DNA of 11,278 nt from Acanthaster planci (GCF_001949145.1 NW_019091435.1:733836-745113); one strand, 5' to 3'; positions 1 through 6,986 are shown, numbered from the stretch's first letter. Program-made: numbers and translations. The notes: generated from the letters alone by a model not told the origin.

Positions 1-366
1 CTGGCAGAGCAAGCATCGCCAACATGGATCATCATACACGTTGGCTCCAACGATCTGGGCTACGTCCCCAAGAAATCAATGCTCGAGGGGATTAAACATA
101 TTCTTGCCGTCACCCGAGCATTATTACCTCACTCCATCATTTACTGGTCGGAGATTTTGCCAAGGGTCTCCTATGCCTCGGCTAACAGACAAAATTCGGT
201 CGATCTTTTCCACAGGGCGCCAGGTGGGTTGATTGCTCACCCCCAAATTGAGTGGTGGCGGCAGGATTTATATTTATCAGATGGGGTGCACCTTGTGGAT
301 GCCGCTTCGGAATTCCTTATTTATAACTTCCATACTACGTTACTCCAGTCTTGCGGAGTAGCTTGA
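1..366 (+). pseudogene. C-terminal part of an SGNH-hydrolase ORF, Ngaro/DIRS-like retrotransposon (5' end outside window)
   Basis: Frame 1 is open from the first base to a TGA at 364-366 (121 codons), so the gene enters from the left and its start is not visible. Two SGNH/GDSL-hydrolase blocks can be read: G-S-N-D at 43-54 after a hydrophobic strand (W-I-I-I-H-V), matching block III, and D-G-V-H-L at 280-294, matching block V, which carries the catalytic Asp and His. Block I with the nucleophile Ser would lie upstream of the window. From family knowledge, SGNH domains of this kind are carried by Ngaro-type tyrosine-recombinase retrotransposons in animals; their role in the element is not settled. 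No frameshift is seen here, so this is the best preserved coding piece in the window. Assignment to Ngaro rather than another element carrying an SGNH domain is inference. Confidence 0.6.
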
Positions 367-670
367 TTTCCTGTTACACTGCCAGCGCAAACACCACCTC
401 CCCCTACACACGCGAGGTCACTTACCTATCATCACGCGGCCCATTTGGCGGCGGTCATAAATGACCGTGTTTCATTCTTATCACCGTCATGGGCCTTAGG
501 ATTATGAATCAATATAGCTATATAAAACCTATGCAATCAACGAATTCTTACATACATGGAATCAAAAGGAAGTCTGTATAAGGTTTATGGTTCACTTTGC
601 AGTTATAACCCAGATGGAATGGGTAGTCTATATTCGGGTACGTACGGGTGGGACGTGAATAATGTCTATT
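367..670. other. Non-coding tail after the SGNH ORF
   Basis: No supported gene. It contains a perfect inverted repeat (CGGTCAT, 2 nt loop, ATGACCG) at 452-467. Most likely it is the 3' untranslated or terminal part of the element whose ORF ends at 366. Confidence 0.4.
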
Positions 671-929
671 CCGCGGATTACGCTTTGACCGGGAACGATT
701 TGCTAGTATTTACTGCTAAACCCGATGTTAGGTTTGGACCGCTTTAATAAACGATGTTACGTCTCGCGGCTCACGCTTCGACCGGGAACTTGTCTCGCGG
801 CTTACGCTTCGACCGGGGACTTGTTAAGGGCAGCCAGTAACCGTCCGCGGATTACGCTTCGACCGGGACTTGCTTTGTTTAGCTTATTTACAATGTTGTC
901 TCGCGGTTTACGCTTCGACCGGGGATATT
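671..929 (+). repeat. Five degenerate copies of a ~29 bp GC-rich direct repeat
   Basis: Copies lie at about 671-697, 763-792, 794-823, 844-872 and 900-929, all in the same orientation. The shared core is TTACGCTTCGACCGGG, preceded by CGCGG and in three copies followed by ACTTG. Copies 2 and 3 are almost head to tail (31 bp apart); the others have unrelated spacers of about 20 to 65 bp, so this is not a simple tandem repeat. It lies downstream of an SGNH ORF. In Ngaro/DIRS elements the region after the ORFs holds split direct repeats used in recombination, so these may be part of that terminal structure or recombinase-binding sites; that link is inference. Confidence 0.7.
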
Positions 930-1147
930 CTAAACTATCACTTACAAAAAATGCTATTGGTTATCGATCTGGAATTAAAACTGCTCTGACCGTAAGATAA
1001 CAACAGAATTAAACTTGCGCTGGTGTAAGATTTCATTCATTTTGTGTCTGACTTATGCGGCAATAAACGTCTGAGGATTTTGGAATAAGTAAAAAGTGTG
1101 AGTCTCCATTTTATTATATACTTTTTGAAAAATCTTGTTTGGTCAAT
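930..1147. other. Boundary between the left retroelement and the AT-rich minus-strand gene cluster
   Basis: No gene is supported. An AATAAA lies near 1062 on the plus strand and could be the polyadenylation signal of the left element. On the minus strand a short ATG frame of about 18 codons opens near 1110 but is too short to call. Composition shifts from CpG-rich repeats to AT-rich sequence across this stretch, so the junction between the two elements probably lies here. I see no clear target-site duplication. Confidence 0.3.
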
Positions 1148-1613
1148 CTATACGTCTTGTTTGGCAAGGTTTAATTTATCGTGGGCGTTTTCCCTGTGCT
1201 TATCCGAAACTTGAAATAGATCTTTTATTTTCAAATCGTCCTCTCCGGTTGTCTCTTGATAACATACCGCGATTAAAGCCTTCAACGGTTTACCTCTAGA
1301 GATCTTACCGTTTAGAACTCGGTTTAACTTATTTTCTATTTCATCCGTTTCGCCGTTTTCCAATTGAACGTTAAACTCTTTTAAAATTTTTCTCGATTTT
1401 GGTGGTGGCGGTTTTTTCCAAACGTGATGCTTGAATATCTACCTCCGATGTCTACAGGTGTGTATGAAGAAACCCACCCAAAAATTAGACCGTTTACACG
1501 CATATTTGTTGTCTATTTCTACTACAATGATCAAACATGTTTTCGGGTAGTGGTGGTGGGGTTTGCCATTTAGGTAACGAGCCAGTTAAATGATAAATCT
1601 CTGCGTCCGTCAT
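1148..1613 (-). pseudogene. Broken small gene of the minus-strand cluster, unrecognised (~155 codons)
   Basis: A real ATG at 1613-1611 opens a 39-codon frame that starts MTDAEIYHL, contains a proline-rich W-Q-T-P-P-P-L-P-E-N stretch and stops at 1494. A second frame overlaps it between about 1550 and 1494 and continues down to 1148. It is interrupted by one TAG at 1441-1439 and includes a basic K-K-P-P-P-P-K-S-R-K segment and a charged, helix-like C-terminal half. The simplest reading is one gene with one frameshift and one nonsense mutation. The first frame has its own ATG and lies about 95 bp downstream of the preceding gene on the same strand, with a minus-strand AATAAA (plus TTTATT at 1631-1636) in the gap. 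I do not recognise the family. Loose resemblance in style to small structural or regulatory proteins of virus-like elements is not evidence of function. Confidence 0.5.
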
Positions 1614-1667
1614 TTTTTATTAATAGTCCATTTATTTAAGGAACGAGCGACGTGAATGCAACCCCAA

Positions 1668-1683
1668 TTATTCCGAGGAATAA
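1668..1683. repeat. Perfect 7+2+7 inverted repeat between two minus-strand genes
   Basis: TTATTCC, GA, GGAATAA forms a perfect small hairpin in the gap between the minus-strand ORF ending at 1710 and the next ATG at 1613. It could act at the RNA 3' end of the upstream gene or be a chance palindrome; the sequence alone does not decide. Confidence 0.5.
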
Positions 1684-1709
1684 CCGAGGTTTAAGTTAAT
1701 CATTCAAAT

Positions 1710-2526
1710 TTAATCGACTTTTAGTTTCACGGGAAATTCAAATTCAGATCGAGATTCAAATCCATAAAACGCTTGCAACACCGAATCATTTGAAATTAGT
1801 CTGTCGTTTCTAATTTTCAACATTGCCGCTGTCAGTCTATACCGAACGCTCGCGCCGCAAGACAGTGAACCGTGGGTACCGTAGTATACGTCTTTTGGAC
1901 AAATAAATGATTGTGCATCGCATCTGTTATTGATAAATTTATCGATATTTGACGAGTCAATGGGTTTTTTGGTGATCAGATAGAGACGCATAAGGATCTA
2001 TTTTAACGCACATTTGGTTTTTAGCCGTATGGGTGGTTTAACTACATATTTGATCTTGTTCAATTCATCAATATGGCGACTGGCTTTGTAGGCGTTTACG
2101 GTGTTAGACGGTAGATTGGACTCTTTAGATTCGATGAATTCATAAACGGCCAGATTTATGTGATCGAGTATGTTTGTCGTAGGCTGTTGTATTTGATGGC
2201 AAATTTGACGGCCTTTGATGTTTTCGGGGTTTTTATTTCGAGTGCCGTATTTATAAAGGGGGCTTATACCGTAACATGGTTCTATCGTCATAATCAACAG
2301 GCATTTAATTTGGTCGTTGTGATGGTAAAAAATGGGCGAAGTGCACTGGCTCAATTGGGTCCCTTCTTTAATTACGGTTTTGAAATGATTAATTTACTCG
2401 GGTCAAAGGGACCGTAACATTGGGATCGCAGTTGTCGGCATTGAGACGCTTGTGGTCATCTGAAACGATATATACGTGGGTTGACATGGTTATGATTCTC
2501 GCGGGTTTGGCGTAATTTTTTTTCAT
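1710..2526 (-). pseudogene. Broken ~270-codon gene of the minus-strand cluster, unrecognised
   Basis: An ATG at 2526-2524 opens a 45-codon frame (starts MKKNYAKPARI; an internal ATG is at 2487) that stops at 2391-2389. The neighbouring frame is already open there and continues to a TAG at 2000-1998, then in exactly the same frame to a TAA at 1712-1710. So the last ~225 codons are one frame with a single nonsense codon, joined to the N-terminal piece by one frameshift near 2390. Notable segments are a hydrophobic I-K-C-L-L-I-M-T-I stretch, a basic lysine-rich middle part and a C-terminal V-Y-Y-G-T-H-G-S-L-S-C-G-A motif. The gene begins 2 nt after the stop of the Cys-rich gene. I do not recognise the family. 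A structural protein of a Polinton-like element is a possibility only from context. Confidence 0.6.
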
Positions 2527-2528
2527 TT

Positions 2529-3060
2529 TTATTCGGGTGGGATTTCTACTTTAATTAAATGTTCAACGTCAACGTCGTATTCAATAATTAGTCCAATTTT
2601 GTATAAATCCGTGTCGAGTTTAGTCGCTGAATCGAGCAGTGGCTCGTTTTCTCAACTTTGCATGCTTACCGTCTTCGAGCACCACATGATCCATTCCTTC
2701 CAACTCGACATAATTTACGCAGCAGGTACAATATGTACAACCAAAACATTCGATACAATGTGCACAATTGTAACGATCCTCGCAAATGTCCAAGGCATTT
2801 GAATTTTGGCCGTCGTATGAATTAAAACAACCCACGCAATTTATACATCTACCGCAATCGTCGCAAGTGGAGCAGTTATTACATCTGGTGCAGTCGTTAC
2901 ATTCGTGTTAATCTTGACATTCTTTACAATCGGTACATTTGCATAAACGGTTGGAATTTAAACAACGAAAGCAATCGTACGAATCTATCAAATCAGTTAA
3001 CTTTCTCGTGTCTTTGCAAAAATAACAATTCACGTTTGTAGTGTGATCTACCACTTCTTT
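2529..3060 (-). pseudogene. Cysteine-rich protein with C-x2-C array, broken by one stop and one frameshift
   Basis: One minus-strand frame is open from 3060 to a TAA at 2622-2620, with a single internal TAA at 2910-2908. The translation is packed with cysteines. Just after the internal stop there are nine cysteines spaced exactly three residues apart (pattern C-N-D-C-T-R-C-N-N-C-S-T-C and onward), with further C-x2-C groups on both sides (C-F-R-C, C-K-C-T-D-C-K-E-C, C-A-H-C-I-E-C-F-G-C-T-Y-C). Near 2660 a second frame opens and runs to a TAA at 2531-2529, giving an acidic, non-Cys C-terminal tail, which suggests a frameshift there. There is no in-frame ATG: a TAA at 3063-3061 lies just upstream. 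The regular spacing suggests zinc or metal binding, or heavy disulphide bonding. I do not recognise the family and give no function. Confidence 0.6.
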
Positions 3061-3089
3061 TTATGTAGTGTTTATTTATTTTTCTCGTT

Positions 3090-3101
3090 TTTTATAAAGG
3101 G
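3090..3101 (-). promoter_or_regulatory. Possible TATA box for the minus-strand cluster
   Basis: Read on the minus strand, CTTTATAAAAAACG lies about 30-40 bp upstream of the first open codon of the Cys-rich gene. Position and sequence fit a TATA element, but the sequence around it is AT-rich and chance is possible. Confidence 0.3.
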
Positions 3102-3319
3102 CAAGTCGAGACTTGTAGCGAGGGGAAATTCCCTTTTTGTTTGAGAGTGATTGTTTATGCGGTTGGAGCACGTCACGAGTTGTTGACAGGATAAAGTGCA
3201 CCGGGGTCGAAAGGTCAAGGTGAGTGAAGTGGGAATCCCCGGCACGAGTGGGTGAAAGGGGAGGTGCCCCAGAACTCTCTTTTTCCTACCACTCCACTCC
3301 AATTTTCACTCCACCTTCA
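3102..3319. other. Non-coding spacer left of the hairpin
   Basis: No supported gene. The stretch is purine-rich on the plus strand in 3230-3265, with a CAAGTC-GA-GACTTG inverted repeat near 3102-3115. It differs in composition from the AT-rich cluster to its left, so the edge of that element is probably close to 3100. Confidence 0.3.
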
Positions 3320-3437
3320 AGGGGCGTGGCGTCACACACGAATGTTCATGCCCCTCAAAGGGGTGTGGCGTCACACACGTATGTTCATACGCCTCACGCG
3401 TGAGGGGCATGAACAACGTGTGTGACGCCACGCCCCT
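3320..3437. repeat. Three-unit repeat: two direct copies and one inverted copy forming a long hairpin
   Basis: Unit 1 is 3320-3357, unit 2 is 3359-3396 (39 bp later, same orientation) and unit 3 is 3402-3437 in inverted orientation. All share GTGGCGTCACACACG, read as its complement in unit 3. Units 2 and 3 can pair as a stem of about 36 bp around a short CG-rich centre (3390-3405). Unit 1 can also pair with unit 3 and matches it better, so two alternative folds exist. Each unit also has its own imperfect terminal inverted repeat (AGGGGCGTG against CATGCCCCT). This looks like foldback or MITE-like DNA, or stacked terminal repeats; no transposase is visible nearby. Confidence 0.75.
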
Positions 3438-3817
3438 ATGCGCACTGAATCCTATTACATAGCCAGAAGCCAGTAAAATGGCTCTTGACCGGGCAGGTGG
3501 ACCCCAAAAGTAATCTATCAACATCAAGCTCAGATAAAGTTGTTTGCCCCTCACTTCCCTAACGATTAGAATTTTAGCTCTAGTCAAAGTCTCTTTGCTA
3601 ACTTGCACAATATAAAAATCAATTTTCTGCCACTTTTTGCCCGTATTTGTCACGTACCTCCAAAGTAAGAGAGTCAGGAGTGGGAAGTGAAGCTAACATT
3701 TTAGAGGGGATTTTTTCAGTTTTGTAGAGTTTTCCCTGAGATTTTTCAACCTGTGCATGGTGACGAATATCACGAACACTCTAATGAGAAAGTATCATAC
3801 AAGGAAATCGTGTTGTG
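3438..3817. other. Non-coding stretch without recognised content
   Basis: Open frames on the minus strand cross the hairpin and continue here, but they have no recognisable domain and no codon-level support. I see no RNA gene. It is probably remnant repeat DNA. Confidence 0.3.
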
Positions 3818-3905
3818 GAGCAGCGCCCCTCCGACAAAGGCGAGGGCGCCCTCCTCGAGGCGCGGCGCGTCGGACGGCGCGCCGGGGAGTCCCTGAGCGG
3901 CTAGG
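3818..3905. other. Short, very CpG-rich patch
   Basis: This ~88 bp block holds about fifteen CpG dinucleotides and is strongly GC-rich, against AT-rich sequence on both sides. It contains several palindromes, among them GAGGGCGCCCTC and GGCGCGCC. It can be read as arginine-rich low-complexity protein on both strands, which is expected of such composition and is not evidence of coding. Origin unknown: a small inserted fragment or an unmethylated regulatory patch are both possible. Confidence 0.6.
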
Positions 3906-4180
3906 GACGAATCCGTTGGAACCGAAGTATACCGTCCCCCAAGAAAGTTGGTCTTCGTCGAGATGATGGCTAATATATCTGATTGATCGAAACTTAGTGA
4001 CGTAACCCGGACAGACCTGACTTGAGATAAACTTCGCCTGGACACCTGACTTATATACAACAATCAAAGAGGCTGGTTTACTAATTAACACCCCTTCAGT
4101 CACACTCAACCAATACACCAGTAGAGGGCGCTAATGACGAGGAATTTAGATTAAAAAACGATAATTTTTCATAATCATAC
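3906..4180. other. Non-coding flank left of the proposed LTR
   Basis: No gene is supported. CCAGTAGAGGGCGCT at 4118-4132 resembles the CTCF core consensus and sits about 50 bp from the proposed LTR edge. The same motif is also common inside animal repeats. Confidence 0.3.
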
Positions 4181-5295
4181 TGTTACGCTCCCACAAACTG
4201 TTCCCCTATATGCATGTAGATTATAGCTTACACGCTATTACGCAATGACCATTCTACATTACACGTATTGTACATATCGCATTGCATACCACGCGCGACC
4301 CGGTTGCACTATGCTGTGACATGCCTTTGAACTGCAACTCCAAAGCATATTTCCAACGTAGTCATTTTCCCCGAAGGGTGTAGTCCACTAATTCAGGTCC
4401 CATTGAAAAGAGTGTAAAATCAGCATTGTTCACCGGGCCCAATAATATGCGTACCTGAGGCATCTGAAACACATGTTAAATTATTGTATGGTCCATAATC
4501 TTTTACTTTCTTTTCAATTTTCTGTGGGTTAAGCGGTTACATTTTGAGCTATTCCCTCAAAACAAAATTACCCCCAAAAGTGATTTTTCCAAAGTGTGCT
4601 TGCAGCTTTTTTTCAATTGACAACCGTCAGCTTTCTCGGGCACTTAGGACTATTTTTCAACAATACTTTTTAACCATTCTGCTCTCAGATAAAATCCCAA
4701 AGACCCAAAGAGTTGATGCTGGCAAAGATTTACACAATCTCACCATTTTGGGGGCCATACAATCTCCTTTTTTAAAGTATACTGTGGGGGCACTTTTAAT
4801 GCTAATGACCTGGCCAGAAGTTCTCGCTTGAATTAGTGGACTGCACCCCGAAAATTGTTATCGGAGTCGATCCTACTTTCAGTCACACATATGACCCGTA
4901 CATTCGACCCACACAGACCCCCAACTCATACCGTATGTGTCCCGCCAAACCTGTGCCCGGTCAGTTCACAGCGAGGTTAATTACCTCCGTTCACCCTCAG
5001 TTTTACCCCATAAGAATTATGTGTAGATTTCCTAGCCATCAAGAGACTAGGTGTTGTACACAAATCAATGTACCGAGAAAGGCTCACCCTTTCCTTTCCC
5101 TCGTTGACTAAGTCCCTCGTAGTTTACCCACGAGCAGCCTGTCACCCTTCCCCTCCTAAACCTGAACTCCTCGGACGTTATCGCTCTCCAGAAACTCAGC
5201 AAAGACCAAGTGTGTACAAAATCCCCATATTTTTTTTCTTTCATAGGCTTTCTACCGGCATGAATAATTCATAACTACCCCAATCCAGTGCTCCC

Positions 5296-5330
5296 ATTGG
5301 CTAAGACACGACCCCGACAGACTTTATAAA
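5296..5330 (+). promoter_or_regulatory. LTR promoter: inverted CCAAT box and TATA box
   Basis: ATTGG (CCAAT on the other strand) lies at 5296-5300 and TTTATAAA at 5323-5330. The spacing fits a polymerase II promoter of an LTR, with transcription expected to begin about 25-30 bp past the TATA box. Confidence 0.6.
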
Positions 5331-5367
5331 GGGACCAGCTCCATTGATCCAGCGATCAACATCGATC

Positions 5368-5487
5368 ATTCCCGAGTGGACAGCTTAGGAGCAACAACTC
5401 CCCGACCGTTCGCGAGTGTGTAGCTCTGATGTGAATAACCCTTGTATCACTCCCGAATAAATAGCTCAGGTTTGGACGAGCAGTACA
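5368..5487 (+). repeat. Three imperfect ~40 bp units after the TATA box
   Basis: CGAGTG/CGAATA followed by an AGCT-containing stretch recurs at a 40-41 bp period (from 5373, 5413 and 5454). The units are diverged. They lie in the presumed R region, between the TATA box and just past the AATAAA. Confidence 0.4.
5456..5461 (+). terminator. LTR polyadenylation signal AATAAA
   Basis: AATAAA lies about 130 bp downstream of the TATA box, inside the proposed LTR, as expected for the end of the R region. Confidence 0.5.
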
Positions 5488-5677
5488 TGTACTTTGATTA
5501 TTGTTCCAATGATAATAGAGTAATATCCAGTCTTACTAGCTGCAGTTGCTCATTGTAAATATGGAAACGATTTACAATATATAATTCATCGGAATAAAAC
5601 AGCAGTGTGTGTATAAGTCAATCCAATGACTCTCATTCTTTATGATAACGGCTCCCTACCCTAAGAGAGACGTTACA

Positions 5678-5697
5678 CTGGCGGCAAGCGGTGGGAT
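5678..5697 (+). other. Degraded primer-binding site, tRNA-Ser-like
   Basis: Directly after the proposed LTR end the sequence reads C-TGGCGGCAAGCGGTGGGAT. TGG pairs with the CCA end of a tRNA. The rest resembles the complement of the 3' end of tRNA-Ser(GCU), which as I recall it gives TGGCGACGAGG-TGGGAT. Two transitions and one inserted base separate them, in keeping with the age of the copy. The tRNA identity rests on memory of the tRNA sequence. Confidence 0.5.
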
Positions 5698-5823
5698 ATG
5701 AACTTATACACACCATCAAACTTGAGCATGACTTTTGATTAAGTCACTTCAAACATTCCTCCACTGAGAGTATCTCCTCAGCTTTGAAATCTGTTTTTCA
5801 GTCAGTGATAATTAATCGCCATC

Positions 5824-6545
5824 ATGCCTGGCAAAACAAGCCGAAAGTCTCGCAGATTGCAGTCACTGTATGAGGATGATGACAGTGACATGTCATTTCA
5901 TGTTACCCGCCAAAAAGTGATTTTTCCAAAGTTTGCTTGCAAACAGCGGTTTGGCGAACGCCAGTTGCCAAATTACTACATCACTCAGCTTGAAGCTAGG
6001 AAACATCAGCCCAAGGAGAAGCTGACGGAGATTGTTGCCGACAATCGCCGTCTTGTCTTCCGTGACTATACCTAACAGTGGATCCAGTTACCAGGGAGAA
6101 CATTGCTCTTCGCCATTTTCTGAAAGGCCTCTCCGACAAGCAGATGGCAGTTTCCCTCGGCGTGACGAATCCCAAGTCCCTCGAGGAGGCTACAGCGGCA
6201 GTCCAAAATTTCCTGAGCCTCCATGATACCACGACCTCTGGAAAGTCACATCGAGTGAACACTGAGCAAGCAGCTCCTGAGATTGGCAGCGCGTTTGTCA
6301 CCACAAAGCAGTTTCGACAGTTCCAAGATAACCTCGACTGACGGCTGAATGGAATCGTCAAACTAATGGAAAACAAGCCCGTTAACAGCCAGAAACCCGC
6401 CAGCCAGCCAGCCAGCAAACAGAAACCTACCAAACCGAAAACTGATGACGTCACTTGTTTCAAGTGTGGCGAACCCGGCCACTTTGCGAACAAGTGTGCC
6501 GAAACAGCGGCTTCTTTAAAGGAGGTCATTGTCATACTGCCGTAA
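5824..6545 (+). pseudogene. gag: gag polyprotein of the Gypsy element, broken
   Basis: The ATG at 5824 (context CCATC-ATG) opens frame 1 with a basic start (M-P-G-K-T-S-R-K-S-R-R) and an acidic D-D-D-S-D stretch. Capsid-like sequence follows to a TAA near 6074 (L-E-A-R-K-H-Q-P-K-E-K-L-T-E-I; R-R-L-V-F). The match continues in frame 3 (E-N-I-A-L-R-H-F-L-K-G-L, a conserved end-of-capsid block), so there is one frameshift near 6070. A TGA at 6339-6341 interrupts frame 3, which then reads on to 6545. The CCHC zinc knuckle C-F-K-C-G-E-P-G-H-F-A-N-K-C is complete at 6456-6497. A (CAGC)n run near 6400-6417 encodes a Pro/Ala/Ser linker before it. The total is short for a Gypsy gag, so an internal deletion near residue 30-40 is likely, at the place where a stretch also found in the LTR occurs. 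Confidence 0.75.
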
Positions 6546-6589
6546 AAACTAACTAGAACCGTGTTATCCGGCCTGGCATCGGTCCGTCC

Positions 6590-6986
6590 CAATGAACAGA
6601 ACACCATGCAATTAAGGAAACAGCAAATTCGAGGCATGTTTGCGTTTTTGCAAGTGCAGATGTGCAGCACACCAAGCAACTATTAGTTGACCAGGAGCGG
6701 CGGTAACCATAATATCATCAGCACTTTTTAGCCAAATACCCGCTGAAAAGTACCCTGAACCGAAACCCCTTCGCGAAGATACAAAACTGGAAACTGTAAA
6801 CAAAGAACTTTAAATATTGCCATTTAAGGTGTTGCTACGGTTGACATTTTGACCTGTGGACAGCACTATCAATGGGATGCAATTGTCACCTCCATTAGTG
6901 ATGAGGGAATCCTCGGCTATGACTTTCTGTACCACTATTACTGCGTACTGCAAGCTCGCCACAGCATGATCATTGCTGGTAACTGA
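6590..6986 (+). pseudogene. pro: Retropepsin (aspartic protease) of the Gypsy element, broken at the active site
   Basis: Frame 2 reads F-A-S-A-D-V-Q-H-T-K-Q-L-L-V-D up to 6691 and then stops at 6704. From 6691 frame 1 reads G-A-A-V-T-I-I-S-S-A-L-F and on to a TAA at 6811. From 6831 frame 3 reads on to the flap/C-terminal motif G-I-L-G-Y-D-F-L and a TGA at 6984-6986. The hydrophobic run into Asp, the G-A-A after it and the I-L-G-x-D-F-L motif are diagnostic of retropepsins of LTR elements. The frameshift falls inside the catalytic Asp-Thr-Gly triad, so this copy cannot encode an active protease. A second frameshift lies near 6815-6830. Confidence 0.7.

Larger units (their letters stand above)
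4181..5677 (+). repeat. Proposed 5' LTR (~1.5 kb)
   Basis: The proposed left edge TGTTACGCTC (4181) and right edge GAGACGTTACA (ending 5677) form a short imperfect inverted pair with the TG...CA ends usual for LTRs. The right edge is followed at once by a TGGCG... primer-binding-like sequence. The inside holds an inverted CCAAT box, a TATA box and AATAAA in the expected order. Only one LTR is in the window, so the edges cannot be confirmed by comparing two copies. The right edge is more certain than the left; 1.5 kb is long but not unheard of for this group. Confidence 0.5.

Noticed and set aside
556-747. 63-codon ORF on the plus strand
   Set aside because: It runs into the first copy of the GC-rich repeat, is short and matches nothing I know.
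671-929. CRISPR-like array
   Set aside because: Repeats are degenerate, spacers vary from 1 to about 65 bp and the sequence is animal; it does not fit CRISPR.
3306-3653. 115-codon minus-strand ORF
   Set aside because: Its C-terminal third is the translated hairpin repeat (3320-3437), giving a duplicated peptide, and the rest has no domain.
3900-3960. tRNA-derived SINE with a B box on the minus strand
   Set aside because: GGTTCCAACGG resembles a B box, but no A box lies at the right distance and no tRNA fold is apparent.
3757-4118. Arg/Ala/Gly-rich ORFs on both strands over the CpG-rich patch
   Set aside because: High GC content removes stops in every frame; opposing frames are equally open, so there is no support for coding.
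4544-5274. Plus-strand ORFs inside the proposed LTR
   Set aside because: They lie in the U3 region. The only readable match (K-V-I-F-P-K) is the short stretch shared with gag, reported separately as a DNA-level duplication.
5996-6679. 227-codon minus-strand ORF, the longest frame in the window
   Set aside because: It is the exact antisense of gag, including its CCHC knuckle and conserved capsid block, and has no recognisable domain. It is a shadow of gag.
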